Shown piece after piece: positions 41,411 to 52,938 of a DNA stretch of 64,000 nucleotides. Both the position numbers and the translations under genes were made by a program. Within the stretch, counting starts at the first letter, position 1, and the number at the start of each line of letters is the position of its first letter. The DNA comes from Coffea arabica (Eukaryota; Streptophyta; Magnoliopsida; Gentianales; Rubiaceae), in assembly GCF_036785885.1 (NCBI RefSeq), contig NC_092323.1, forward strand, positions 21,460,501 to 21,524,500. The letters run 5' to 3'. The notes below the pieces were generated by a model. The model was given only the letters and a program-made list of their open reading frames with translations, did not search any database and was not told the DNA's origin.

Positions 41411-42975
41411 TTTCTAGTAAATTCTGTCCTTTCTATTGTTTAAGCTCAATTGGATTTTATGTATCATCTGGTGGCTCCTTCTCGATTTGCTTTTGCAATT
41501 CAGTGCATTGTTCACAAGGGTCGAAACAGGAAAGACCGCAGCAAGTATTTGTCTTAATGGTATTGCTGCTTGTTTGCTTGACTTGTGAGAGTGACTTGAT
41601 TATTGATTATTTTGTCTACTCCATCATATCCAATAGTTTTATCTGCTCCTACTTAACGTGCATGACTCAAAAGCGTAGATTAGTAATAATTACATGAACT
41701 AATTCAAGAGTGACACATGATCAACTCTTAAACAGAACCACTGGAGTTGTCCTGGTGGTTAGAGAGAGCTTTCAGAGTTCTTCCCACTTTAAAAGAATCT
41801 TAAACCTTGAGTACCAAAGTAATTTGATTAATATTAATTAAAATTTGGTATAACTATTACAACTAAGCCCATTTATTAGTTGAAAGCTTGTAGCAACAAA
41901 TCACAGAGACAATAAAATTGAGAAGTATGGAAAATACCGAAAAATAGTGTGGAAACAAGTATGGAAACTACTTAGAAAATAATAAATATGAATAAAATTA
42001 TTAAAGGAAAGCACAACGAATACTTGGGTAGGCTCAACTCTCAAGCATGGGGGGTCGGTGTTCCATGGTAATGCTACATATCATATGATGAGTAACAATT
42101 TTATCAATTATTCCATTCTATTCCTTTGGTGACTTAATATATTTCTGTGTAATATGTTCCTAAAAATATATGACCACCATTATATTATAGGATGATATGG
42201 TCCTCATATTATTAGTATCAAATGAAGTCAAAACTTGGGTAGAACCGATTTTCAAAACCCAATGACTCAAATTGTGTCACACTATTTGGTGAGATGATGT
42301 GACACAATCTGAGCTCGTGGATCTTTAAACTTTGATTTCCTTTTTCTTTGTTTTTTTTTTTTTACTTTAGACATTTGTTTTGTATCTTTTTTTCGTATCT
42401 TAAAGTTGGTTATATCTTTTATCTTAATGTTCGTCACGCTACTGGAATAACTTCAATAAAATTAACCTAAATTCACACGTTGATTATTGCTCTATGTGAA
42501 ACCGCTATCATTGCTGAAATCAACAAAAATCCATGCATGTTTGGACTTGGTGTGATGGTCCAGTGAATTGGTCTTTGTTATTATCTGAATATCTTTGTTA
42601 CAATATTATTTACAACTCTCGGGAAAAGGTATAAGTAGGATGCATATATGTTAGAATAGAGTCTCAACATCTGATCTAATTGGTAGTGACATTAATAAAA
42701 TATCATGGGATTTTTTATTCGAATTTCAAACTCTCCCGTTTTCTCTTTTCTTTTTGTAAGGTTTAGAATTCCCTTGAAAAAAAAAATAGGGTGTAAAATT
42801 TCCTAACTAAAAGTTTAAAGAGCATATTGAAAATAAAAATAACTTCTAGGGTCAAAAATGGAATAAACCCTTCACAATAATCAAAGATCATTTTAGAAAC
42901 TTTTGAATTCCAAGAGTTGAGAATTGTAGAATAAAGAATTACAAATTTTAATTCAAGTGATTTCACAATTAGAAA
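41411..42975. other. Intergenic sequence, SINE-like trace near 41745
   Basis: AT-rich, no gene. 'gtcctggtggttagagagag' at 41745-41770 then 'agagttcttcccacttt' resembles the A-box end of the tRNA-derived repeats elsewhere here. No tail or target duplication was seen. Confidence 0.35.
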
Positions 42976-43142
42976 ACTTGTCTTTGACCAAAGAGGCCCT
43001 TGGTCTAGTGGCATAAGTTGAAATCTCAAAACCTAAAGGTCCTACGTTTAAATTTTCTTTTCCTTTCTTCAGTTTTAAATTCCACCCTTCCCCTTCCCCT
43101 GTTAGAAAAAAAAAAAATTTTTTAAAAGGACTTGTCCTTGAC
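42976..43142 (+). mobile_element. tRNA-derived SINE with target site duplication
   Basis: The element 42989-43129 (141 bp) begins with an A-box-like ttggtctagtggcataag, has a degenerate B-box-like region near 'ggtcctacgtttaaatt', a pyrimidine-rich body and an A-run tail. The flanks acttgtctttgac (42976-42988) and acttgtccttgac (43130-43142) form a 13-bp target duplication with one mismatch. It is a non-coding, LINE-mobilised element. Confidence 0.85.
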
Positions 43143-43224
43143 TTCTGCCCAAACATACAAGTTTAGTAGGGGAAATGCTGTCCTTGACTTCTGCCCAAGC
43201 ATACAAGTTTAGTAGGGGAAATGC
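43133..43224. repeat. 46-bp tandem duplication next to the SINE
   Basis: Units at 43133-43178 and 43179-43224 run from tgtccttgacttctgcccaa to agtaggggaaatgc with one difference. The first unit begins within the SINE's right target duplication. Confidence 0.9.
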
Positions 43225-43831
43225 TTGTCTAAGACTACTACACAGGCTTAGTACATAAAAGCACTAATTATGTTTTGTCAAACTAAAATAATAGTGTCCA
43301 TCCATGAAGACCATGTCGGTGAATGCTTAAAACCAAATCTATAGACACCAGAGTTTTCTTTTTCACTAAAACTTTCTTTTTCTCAAATTTTTTATTTTCT
43401 TTTTTATTGGCCTTTAATTTTGTTTTCTAATGTTGCATTTAATCATATTTGTAGGCTTTCTTTTATTTTAAAACCAAAAACAAAAAAAGAGAAAGAAATG
43501 CAAGAAATATGTAATAGCATTCATGTGATATAGTGGTTTTCTGCATTCATTTCTATCTTGATATTCTTTTTTTTTCTTTTCAAAAAAATTTATTTTAATA
43601 GTGCAAGTAGAAGAGTTCAAACCCAAAATTTTTCACTTACACTTCCTCATTCAAACCATCCCTCTTCCCCCCTTCAATTTTGTCATTCATGATTGTTACC
43701 TTGTTTCATAATAAATCTATAATTTGACTACATGTGCAAAACGAATGGTCTCATAATACTAGGATCGAAGTAGTTGCTCACATTGCAGACAACGTAACTC
43801 AACAAGAGAAGCATCAGCGATGGAGTCACGA

Positions 43832-43893
43832 CTTTTTATTCAGAGGATAACATAATTTTTGGCTTTTTATTCAGAGGATAAAATAATTTTTGG
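43832..43893. repeat. 31-bp tandem duplication
   Basis: 'ctttttattcagaggataa' followed by 'aataatttttgg' occurs at 43832 and 43863 with one changed base. Confidence 0.85.
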
Positions 43894-43959
43894 ATTCAAC
43901 TCACAACCTATGGTTTTTGACTTTGTTTTTATAGAAGTACTTGTTACACTAAGTTTAAT

Positions 43960-44132
43960 ATGCACGAACAAATTATTTTTCTTAATTTCTTTTAAAATTT
44001 ATTTCTTGTAGAGGAGGAGTGCGATTTAAGAAGTAGGGAGGGAACAAAGGGATCAAAACCCAGGACCTCTAATTTCTAACTTCTCAACCTTAACCATTAG
44101 ACCAAAGCTTCCTCTGCATGCATGAACAAATT
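43960..44132 (-). mobile_element. tRNA-derived SINE, minus strand, with target duplication
   Basis: On the minus strand from 44117 the sequence starts agaggaagctttggtctaat, with an A-box-like ttggtctaatggttaagg and a B-box-like gggttttgatccc. The body is pyrimidine-rich and the tail (left side) A-rich on that strand. The flanks atgcacgaacaaatt (43960-43974) and atgcatgaacaaatt (44118-44132) are a 15-bp target duplication with one mismatch. It is the same family as 42989-43129. Confidence 0.88.
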
Positions 44133-44639
44133 TATTGAACACTGCAAAAATAAAATAAAAAATTTTATATAGCTTGTGATTTATGACCTACAGTAATTAT
44201 CATGTTATCTAATGGTATGATTGCAAAATTGTTAATATTACTTATAAAATTAAAAGATATACTTTTTAACCTATCCAATAGTAGATAATCTGCACATAGT
44301 TAAATTGTTAAAGAATTGTTTGGTTCACCTTAAGTAAATAAGATTTATTAGAAAGAAATTAAAAAATAGCATTATGTTATATTTCAAGGTTCTATTTTAG
44401 AAATAGTGAGGGCAAATATAAAAAATTTTAGTACATTTGGGGGAGAATAGTGGGGCTAGATAGAATACTTTTCAAAAATGAGGAGGCAAGAGTGGGGCAG
44501 TATTAAAAAACTAAACTTTTTATAATTTATTTTATAATTTTCAAAAATTGAGGGGGTCCAATTATAGCTGTAGAGTAAAATCAGCTCCATCTTCTTCTAT
44601 GTGACAAAATGCTTCAAAACGTGAAGGCATATTTTCAAA
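44133..44639. other. Intergenic sequence, no gene recognised
   Basis: AT-rich with 'ggggtccaattatag' style phrases like those at 3540-3610. Nothing else. Confidence 0.4.
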
Positions 44640-45295
44640 TTGTATATGTATAATGGAAAGAGATGGATTACATCCAACCCTAAAAACAGATGCAATTTTT
44701 CTATTTAAATTATAGAGAATGGAAATATGTGTAATAAAAAGCAAAAAAAAAAAAATTATGTTGACAAAAATATAAGCTCTTTCAAAATTTAAAAAAAAAA
44801 AGACATTTCTTGAAGAGAGGAGTTTTATATGTGAGGTCACTGGTCAGAATGCATCATAAATTCTAATAAAATCCTTTATGGGAAAAACTAGTGATCCTTA
44901 ATGTAAACAATCTATTTCGGTCTAAAAAGAAGATCTTAATTTGATTGTCATTAATTTCTTTAGAGGAGAAACTGTTGTAGAGCAAGACCTGTTGGATAAA
45001 GAAGTGTAAACATTGCTCAACAAAATTGTCATCTAGTTTCTTTGAATTTTCATTCTGATCAGTTTGAACAGTTAAAATTGATCAAATTGTATGTGCAGTG
45101 AAAAGAAATGGACTACATCGAACCCTATAAAAGTGATACAATTTTTCTGTACAAATTGTAGAGAACAAAGAGTTGTGTAATAAAAATTAAAAAAAGGATT
45201 AACAAAAATATGATCTCCTTCATTAAAAAAAATATTTTCTTGAAGAGAGAATTTTGATATGTGAGGTCAAAGTCCATTATAAATTTTAATAGAAG
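44640..45295. repeat. Diverged direct duplication, ~220-bp units
   Basis: The segment about 44643-44870 recurs at about 45090-45293. Shared phrases are 'atggattacatccaaccct' with 'atggactacatcgaaccct', 'caatttttct', 'tgtgtaataaaaa', 'cttgaagagag' and 'tatgtgaggtca'. The copies differ by many substitutions and indels, so the duplication is old. Confidence 0.7.
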
Positions 45296-46019
45296 GTCGA
45301 TCTTTAATGCATTGACAGTATATACACTAGCGGGTCAAAATGCATGCAATATTTACAAAATTCGATATTTAAATATGTGTCATTTATCCAATTCCGTTAG
45401 CATATACACTATCAGTGTGGAAAAGACTAATTCATAAAGATAACTATTGCATAAGTTTTTAGATTTTTTTTCCCTTTTGGCTTGATATCCAAGGCTATTT
45501 CTAGATCCAGTGCCAACGAAAATGGGCTGCATATAACAACAATACGCAAAGTGTACAAGACAACTGTTTGAGGCAAATTTTACTTTTCTTTTGCCACTCC
45601 CTTTATCTGTTGACTAGCAGATAAATGGCCAATAAATGCCGTGCTTGCACATGGTGAGAAATTAAAATCATGCCCACGGTGACAAATAAAAAATGTGCAA
45701 AAAATCATGTCCAAGCAATGCACAAAAGTCCATTTAAAAGCAATACAATTTACGGGATTTTTTGCTGAGGCACTTTGTTTGTTAATTTATTATTTAGAAA
45801 ACAAAGTAAATAACGTACTGATACAATTGTACAAGGCATCCGTTACTCGTAAATATGAATGCATTTGATTTTTGTTAAGTTAAAAAAAAAAAAGAATATA
45901 GTATGCTGCTTCTTTGTGAGTGTATTTTTAGACATGTGTGCTGTTTCTTTGGTCTCAAAATAAGATAAGATAGTAGTAAATTGCACCATGTAATTCATAT
46001 GTAAAGCAAATCTCATATT

Positions 46020-46240
46020 TTTCATTCAAGTGAGTTTTTTGGATGTTTGTCTAAAACTTTATTATAGTTTACTGTAAAAGTTTTAAAAAAAATTTTTGAA
46101 GTAGGTAAATTTTTGAATATTTTGAAGTGTATAGTTTAAAAATTTTGAAAAGTTTTTTGAGGTTGCTATAGCCAAAGTTTTTAAAAAACTTGTATCAGAC
46201 AAACTTGGCAAAAAATTCAAGTGCCAAATAGGGCCTAAGA
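46020..46240. mobile_element. Possible small MITE
   Basis: 'gtttgtctaaaactttatt' at about 46041 is mirrored by 'aacttgtatcagacaaact' at about 46187. The right end 'gccaaatagggcct', reversed, gives aggccctatttggc, a common plant MITE terminus. The left terminus is not clear. Confidence 0.4.
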
Positions 46241-48600
46241 TCTCCAATTTTTGGGATCTCAACTTTAGCTACTAAATTAAGATCTCCTCAGCTGATTGTA
46301 CCTAGATCTAATTTATGACACACACGAATTCCATCATTCATTTATACATGAAAGGCCTCTTAAAAGTAATACATAAAAGACCTCTTAAAACTAATACAAT
46401 TTATAGAGATTTTTTGTAGGGATATTTTTTCTAATTTATTATTTGGGAAAAAAAAAGAGCAAAAAACAAAATAGAAACACAATTATATATTTTATTATAA
46501 AAAGACAATAAACTCATTAAAAAAGATTGTCGGTAAATTTTTTTTTTTTGATTATTATTATGCATTGAAATCATAGCAATAGCATTCAAATATCAAAGGA
46601 GAATAAACCCCCCGCAAAAAAAAAGAGAAAAGGATATGAATTGTTAAAAAAAAAAAAAAAAAACTCCATCCAAGAGGTTAAATCCGTTAAAATAAAAATA
46701 TAGATTGCACCTGTATCTATTTTTTTTTCTAGCAGAGGATAGGTGGAACTTAAAAGGCAAATAAGGGACAAGGAGATTTATACTTAGAACCCCTAATTTT
46801 TAGAATCTCAATTTTAACTACTAAACCAAGGCCTCAGCGACTGATTGCACCTCTGTTTCATTTATTTATACATGAAAGGCCTCTAAATAAAAGTAATAAT
46901 CAAGATTGCAGCAGCACTACAATCATATATCAAGCTTATTTCTTTTTCCTTAATTTGAAAAAGCGAAGGCCTTAATAAAACTTCAGGAACAAAAATTAAT
47001 ACAAACTTGTTGCAAAGTGGGTAAAAAAATTTGTGAATAATTTTTTCTTTAACTTATTATTAAAAATCGAAAGAAAACAACTAAGTAATACAATTATATA
47101 TTTTATTATAAAAAGCTCACAAAAAATTACAATTTAGACAAATAATCATGACAAAGATGCAGTAAAATGGGTAGTTAAAAATATAGCATGAATTTTTTTT
47201 CTTAATCTATTATTAGAAAAAAAAGTAGTAATCAATACAGTAACACAATTGTATATTTTATCACACAAAAAAAGAATAAACGTGCACAAAAAATTCCGCA
47301 CTAAAAAAAGGATGTCTTTTTCGATTATTATTGCATAAGCAAAAATAACAAAAAAAAAGAATAAAATCCCACAAAAAATAGAAAAGGATATCAATTGTAT
47401 ATAAAAAAAATGAAAAAGGTATAAAAGAAAAGGAAAAATAACAACTCCATCTAGCAAGGGGAAAAACAGGATCCTATCTGTATAACAATCTAATTTGTAA
47501 GATACACGCGAATATCATAATTCATACAAAAAAAAAAAGAGAAAACATTTCAAAAGCAATGTAGCACCACAATTATATCATCATTTATGATTTACATTTA
47601 CATAAAAAAGGTAAGAACTATTATTACTACCTATGAAAGGTAAATAACAGTAATAAACATAATATACTAATAGTAACAATCTGGTAAGCAACTTAACAGC
47701 AACAAAGTTTTTGGAAAAAAAAAAAAGGAAAAAGAAGGAAGCATTCCATCCAAAAAGGAAAAGTACATAATAAAGAATTTTCGCAGGCGCAATTTCTTTG
47801 GCAAACTATTTTTCAAGAAAAAGGAGAAAACTACATAATAGCACAATTGCATATTCTATTATAATAACAAAATATTATAAAAAACAATAACCTTGAGAAA
47901 AAATATTGTCGGTAAAAAAAAAATCAACATGAGATTTAAAGTTAGGATACTTAATTTCTGCACCCTTATCTTTAGTTACTAAACTAGGACGTCGTCAGCT
48001 GATTACATCTATATTTAACTCATAACACACGCGAATTCCATTATTCAATCATACCTAAAAGGTCCTTTATTAAATTCCATGATTCATCAAAGACCTCTCA
48101 AAAGTACCACAATTCATAAAGAATTTTCGCAAGAGTAATTTTTTTTGACAACTTATTATTCAGGAAAAAGGAGAAAATAACATAATGGTACAACTGAATA
48201 TTCTAATAATAATAATAATAATACATTAATAATATGGCAAGCAATTTAATAGCAAGAGAATTTGGGGGAAAAAGGGGAAAAAAGAAACCGGGGAAAAAAG
48301 GAGAACAAAACCAATATAAGAAATGTAGCAGCACCACAAAAATATATATTCTAATACAAATAATACAGTACTAATAATAACAGTAATACACATAATACAA
48401 AAATAATAACATGGCAAGCAATAAAATAGCAACAGAGTTTGGGGGAACAAAGGGCAAAAAGAAGAGGAGGGAAAAAATCCAGCACCACAACAAATATAAT
48501 ATCACAAGAAGAAAAATAAAAAGAAGAAAACAAAAAGAACCATTCCATCCAAAAAAAGCAACTTCCAATCCACAATGCACGTGACTTGAGCATGCAGGAG
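46240..48600. repeat. Diverged tandem array containing SINE copies
   Basis: Minus-strand SINE-like pieces occur at about 46245-46310, 46735-46860 and 47925-48010. Each is followed by the same flank, as in 'acgaattcca(t/c)cattcat' and 'atacatgaaaggcctct' (partial flank also near 47500). Between them recur 'cacaattatatattttatta' words (46481, 47091, 47247, 47840, 48190) and 'gcaag(c)aat..aatagcaa' words (47680, 48240, 48420). I read about four or five decayed copies of a 400-700-bp unit. No coding frame of note. Confidence 0.6.
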
Positions 48601-49077
48601 GAGGATGACCACCAACTAATTTAAGGGATTTGGACATCATCTTTTTAAGTTGAATTAATCCTACCAGATATGCATTGTAGGAGACGGAAAGGAGCCCAAG
48701 TCTCTAATTTAATATACAATATTTCCCAAGGTAAAAAGTAACATAACCAAGTTCCAGCCACCCCCCCCCCCCCCCTTCTTGTCTCTTCTTAATATTTGTT
48801 GCAAAAAAAAAAAAAAAAGATGTTTTAATATATTAATTAATTGAGTGTATGGTTCTTTGTCGAGGAAAAAGAGAAGCAATTAAAAAGTCTGTACTACTCT
48901 GACCGAAATACAAAGAAGCAAAAGTGTATCTTGCATATAGACTTGTGCTTAGCTGACTATAAGCATCATATCAATCTGTAGCAGAACTAAAAAAAAGAAT
49001 TGAGATTTTATGGCCAGCTGCATCTAGTCAACAACAAAAATGTGGACGCTCCAGAAATTGCTTTCAAGAAACTTGAA

Positions 49078-52000
49078 TTAGACTCCTTGTGAGGAGATTG
49101 ACTCTTTTTTTTGTTTTTTTTTTGGTGGAAAGGAGATTGACTCTGTTTCTGAGGAACTGGACTCTGATTCTTCTTCTTCTTCGCTGGACTCTGATTCTTC
49201 TTCTGAGGAGATTGGCTCTGTTTCTGAGGAACCGCACTCTGATTCTTCTTCTTCTTCGCTGGAACTCCGCGCATCAACACAACCTTCAATTAAGATCTTT
49301 AGAGCCTCATTTCCCATATCTCTCTGTTCTTGTTGAATTTGCTTCACTGAATTTGCAAGAGACTCGCTACATCGTTTCACCTCAATCATTTCAAGAGTCG
49401 GACATTCCCCTAAGCAAGAAGGCACCTCTTCCAACTCTGTACACCAGTGGACAACCAATTTCTCAAGCCGGGGAAAATTATCAGAAGATGCAGTCCATCT
49501 GCGAAAGTCCAACCATTCTCTCAATATCAAGACGCGGAGGCTAGGGAACTCCCCTTCTTTCATTTCCCATTCTAAGAAGGAGCAACCGACTAATTTAAGC
49601 ACTTCAAGTTTGGGCAACTTTCCAATTGTTGGGATTTCACTCCATGGCTGCTTATTGTAAACGAAAGTCAACTTCTTCAAATTCAAAGGGAATTTAATTC
49701 CATATATGTCAAAGTAAAGCAGAGTAAGTGACTCTAGTTGACTCAAACAGTCAAACCAGAGAAACCCGTTGCCAATTCTGGTAGCTTCTTCTCTTGATTC
49801 CGTCATCTTACATCTTAGCCTGCGGATGTTTGGTAACTTTGTCAGTATCTTTTGCAAGCTTTGAGAGGAGGGATCAATGGCAAGGCTTAAAGTGTCTAAA
49901 TGATCTAAACCTGGGTATACTTCAAGATTTTCAACAGGAAAAATAAAACCAGCATAGGAATCTGCAATCCATAGATGCCTCAATGTCTTAATGTTCCAGA
50001 TAGTCTTGGGTAACAAACAATCTTCGCCGTTTCCTCGTAGCAGAAAAGTTTGTAACCTTGAGAGGTTAGCTATTGCAGCTGGGATGAAAGTTACTCCGAG
50101 AGTACGAAGGGCCAAGTATCTCAAGTGAGCAAGCAAAAATACTCCCATAGGAAAATATCCATGAAACACCAATTCCCCCAAATCCAACACTCTAAGAAGT
50201 TCAGGTAACCAAAACCCCAAATCATCCTCCTTAAACGATAACAACCTGCGTGCAATGGGTAATTCTAGCATTGACTCCCGAATCATCAAATTCCTGGCAT
50301 TTCGATAGCAAATTCGGAGGGGGTTGCTTGTGCCAGTAAGAATAACATGTAGAAAGTTTTCTTCTTTGGCTATTTTCACACAAAACTCATGTACCAAATC
50401 ATGAAGTCGGCAGGCTTTGGCACCACCCATGGTTCTTTGTTCAGAAACCATGACTAAACTTCTATCAACCAGATCCCTCAAATAGTCATTTGCCGCATCC
50501 TCTAAACTCTTTTCTTCAGTCTTTCGCACGAAGCCTTCAGAGATCCAGAGCCATAACAACCTTCGGACAGGAACATTTTCATCTTCTTTATATGCACCAA
50601 AGTAAAGAAGACATGGCTTCAAATCATCCGATAAATGACTGTAACTCAGCTCAAGCGTCATCATGCAGTATTCATCATCAAGGACAATACTGGAAGTTAG
50701 ACTCTTTGCAACTTCTTCCCAGCAGTCTTCTGCAGTATTAGCAAGAATTCCAGCAGCGAGGACAACTGTGAGAGGTAAGCCCCTACATAATTTTGCTATT
50801 TGAAATCCAACTTTACCTAGTGTCGGAGGAAAACCTTCTTTTCCAAATACCTTTTTCTGCAGCAATTTACAACTCTCTTCGTCAGTAAGGTGGCGGAGAT
50901 GGTGAGCCATGCTATCTGGTTTGAATTGCAATCGAATTCTGCTGGTGAAGAGAATCCTACTTCCATTGGCATCATCGGGTAATGCTCTCTCCAGCAAATT
51001 CCATGCCTTGATCTCCCACACATCATCCAAAAAAATGAGATACCTATTTCTCTTTAAAAGCTTGAACAGTTTGGGAGCCAAATCACTTTCATCCATCTCA
51101 AGATATTCATCAGGACTTCTAGAAGAAATACTGCATAAAAGCTGAACTAACAAACTGTGCATGCTATACACTTGAGAAACAGTACACCAAGCACGAATAT
51201 AAAAGTGACTCAAAATTAATGGATCATTGTAAACTCTATTGGCCAATGTCGTCTTGCCAAGTCCAGCCATACCCACAATTGAAACAAAATCCAACAGCTT
51301 TGAACCCCTGATAAGACTATGAATAATTGCCTTTACCTCATCATCAAGACCCACCAGAACTTCATTCAACATTGGGGTGCGACATTTTGATTCAATGCGG
51401 AAAGATTTCTGGGTAGTTCTCTGAGCTCCACAGTCATGCATCGTGCTATCATAGGTTTCAAGGGCCTCAGTCCTCAAAAGCTGGATATCTCTAGCAACTC
51501 TTTCCAAATATTCATGTTTATCACCAACCACGATAGAGTCAATGACAAACTCTGCCCTGTGCGCAACCTCCATAACACGACTCCAAAGAGCTTGGAGTTT
51601 TCCATTCCGGTTGCGCTGGTCTGCTATCTTGACAAGGAAAGATCTTAAGAATATGAGATCTTCTAGGACTGTGTGGATTTGATCTTTCGGGAATGCAATT
51701 GAATCATCAGTCTCACTACAATTTTCTAGTTCCTTCAGATTTTCAAGGAGAAAATCCATAGAGCCCAACTCATTGGTCCTAGGAAAACCAAATGGCGAGA
51801 ATAGTAATGTTACTGGATCAGTAACTTCTGCCCTAATAAACTTGAGCACTTTAAGCAAATGAAAAAGAGCAAGATCGGTTTCCTTGGCCAAGCCTTCTTT
51901 GATTTGATTCACAGAAAGAGAGAAAATTACAACCGCTGCATCACAGGCCACAACTCCAACAAGATTCTTCATTTCATGGCATAGCTCTTTGAACTTCTCC

Positions 52001-52938
52001 TGATGCCTGAGAAGGATTGTCAGGAATCTTAGCTCCTCAACAAATTTGAGCATTTGATTCATAATCGGGACTGGAGTACTAGTACAAGGTTGTAATAGCT
52101 CCGCAGTATTCTGAACGAGATAATCCATAAAGTCAGCTACTGTTTGCTTACTCTTCTCCAGAGCTGAAGTGTCTGACGATATTGATAACTTTGCAGCAGC
52201 CAAGACATGGATGTAAGTTTCTAGGACCTTGGGATCACCGGGATTAATCTTCTCACGTATTAGTCGAGATATTTGATGTTCTGTCTGTACTACATTATCT
52301 GTGTGAAAAAACCATATAGAAACCAAGTGTAATGCATTGATAGCCATCACTTCAGCGTGAATCAAGAGATCTGTCAGTTGCTGACCCTTGACACCGCGAA
52401 GCATAGCAAAGCAAATGAAACTCTTCAAGAACATTAGCTTCTCGCGTCCCAAATGGAATCTCTTCATTTTCGCCAGAGTCTTTGCAACCGAATCAATGAA
52501 ATCAATAACTAGCTCTGGATCTCGCAGCCAGTAACAGTGCAGCAGATCGTTGATAACTGCTTTGAAAAACAACTTGATTGCTTCCAGGAATTTGGTGAGC
52601 TCACTTTCAACATGAGTCAAATTAATCGATCGAGAATGATCCGAGCATCCGCTCGAAGCAAATTCAAGATCTCGCATTTTCCTGATAATCAGATCTTGAA
52701 TTCTGGAAGACGTAACATCCTTCTCCTCCTCATCTTGTTCCAAACAGGTTTCATGGTTCCTCCTCCTCCACAGTGTCAGATACAGATCAAAGCTTTGTAA
52801 TAGTCTCACCCCGATCTTCAGCTTCCAGATAAGATAACCGCACCCTGTGGTCGTACCATGCAAGCAGCGAAGATATTCTAGAGCGAACTCGAAGCAACTA
52901 GTGCTACTGCTGCAGCTACTGCTGCAGGATATCTCCAT
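49078..52938 (-). CDS. R1-type CC-NLR disease resistance protein, 1286 aa
   Basis: An intracellular immune receptor, likely for pathogen effectors, of the late blight resistance R1 family, encoded by one uninterrupted exon. Residues ~100-440 form the long N-terminal region typical of R1 proteins. An Rx-type coiled coil follows (AEFVIDSIVVG, 462-472, the EDVID-like site). NB-ARC motifs: P-loop GMAGLGKTT (556-564), kinase-2 LIFLDDVW (634-641), RNBS-B GSRILFTSR (659-667), GLPL in CRGLPLTVV (718-726), RNBS-D CLLYFGAY (776-783). The MHD position reads LHD in CRLHDLVHEF (843-852). Leucine-rich repeats span about 880-1210. The C terminus is unusual: a Ser/Glu-rich tail (about 1222-1268) built from two 25-residue repeats, then FPPKKKQKKE. 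All core residues are present, so the gene looks functional; whether it is expressed is unknown. No second NLR is visible in the window. Confidence 0.95.
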   Translation of the reverse strand: MEISCSSSCSSSTSCFEFALEYLRCLHGTTTGCGYLIWKLKIGVRLLQSFDLYLTLWRRRNHETCLEQDEEEKDVTSSRIQDLIIRKMRDLEFASSGCSDHSRSINLTHVESELTKFLEAIKLFFKAVINDLLHCYWLRDPELVIDFIDSVAKTLAKMKRFHLGREKLMFLKSFICFAMLRGVKGQQLTDLLIHAEVMAINALHLVSIWFFHTDNVVQTEHQISRLIREKINPGDPKVLETYIHVLAAAKLSISSDTSALEKSKQTVADFMDYLVQNTAELLQPCTSTPVPIMNQMLKFVEELRFLTILLRHQEKFKELCHEMKNLVGVVACDAAVVIFSLSVNQIKEGLAKETDLALFHLLKVLKFIRAEVTDPVTLLFSPFGFPRTNELGSMDFLLENLKELENCSETDDSIAFPKDQIHTVLEDLIFLRSFLVKIADQRNRNGKLQALWSRVMEVAHRAEFVIDSIVVGDKHEYLERVARDIQLLRTEALETYDSTMHDCGAQRTTQKSFRIESKCRTPMLNEVLVGLDDEVKAIIHSLIRGSKLLDFVSIVGMAGLGKTTLANRVYNDPLILSHFYIRAWCTVSQVYSMHSLLVQLLCSISSRSPDEYLEMDESDLAPKLFKLLKRNRYLIFLDDVWEIKAWNLLERALPDDANGSRILFTSRIRLQFKPDSMAHHLRHLTDEESCKLLQKKVFGKEGFPPTLGKVGFQIAKLCRGLPLTVVLAAGILANTAEDCWEEVAKSLTSSIVLDDEYCMMTLELSYSHLSDDLKPCLLYFGAYKEDENVPVRRLLWLWISEGFVRKTEEKSLEDAANDYLRDLVDRSLVMVSEQRTMGGAKACRLHDLVHEFCVKIAKEENFLHVILTGTSNPLRICYRNARNLMIRESMLELPIARRLLSFKEDDLGFWLPELLRVLDLGELVFHGYFPMGVFLLAHLRYLALRTLGVTFIPAAIANLSRLQTFLLRGNGEDCLLPKTIWNIKTLRHLWIADSYAGFIFPVENLEVYPGLDHLDTLSLAIDPSSQSLQKILTKLPNIRRLRCKMTESREEATRIGNGFLWFDCLSQLESLTLLYFDIYGIKFPLNLKKLTFVYNKQPWSEIPTIGKLPKLEVLKLVGCSFLEWEMKEGEFPSLRVLILREWLDFRRWTASSDNFPRLEKLVVHWCTELEEVPSCLGECPTLEMIEVKRCSESLANSVKQIQQEQRDMGNEALKILIEGCVDARSSSEEEEESECGSSETEPISSEEESESSEEEEESESSSSETESISFPPKKKQKKESISSQGV
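49092..49262 (-). repeat. 75-bp coding minisatellite in the NLR C terminus
   Basis: 'aggagattg(a/g)ctctgtttct' to 'gattcttcttcttcttcgctgga' occurs at about 49131-49187 and 49206-49262 (period 75 bp, 25 codons). A third partial start is at about 49092. A T-rich tract at about 49105-49124 interrupts it and encodes the Lys-rich patch. Confidence 0.85.

Noticed and set aside
46240..48600. Regularly spaced repeats resembling a CRISPR array
   Set aside because: Units are hundreds of bases long and diverged, and the DNA is plant nuclear.
48761..48775. C15 homopolymer near 48.77 kb
   Set aside because: A simple mononucleotide run, possibly of inaccurate length; no function inferred.
49089..49544. 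151-codon plus-strand frame
   Set aside because: It is the mirror of the NLR C terminus, including the Ser/Glu repeat.
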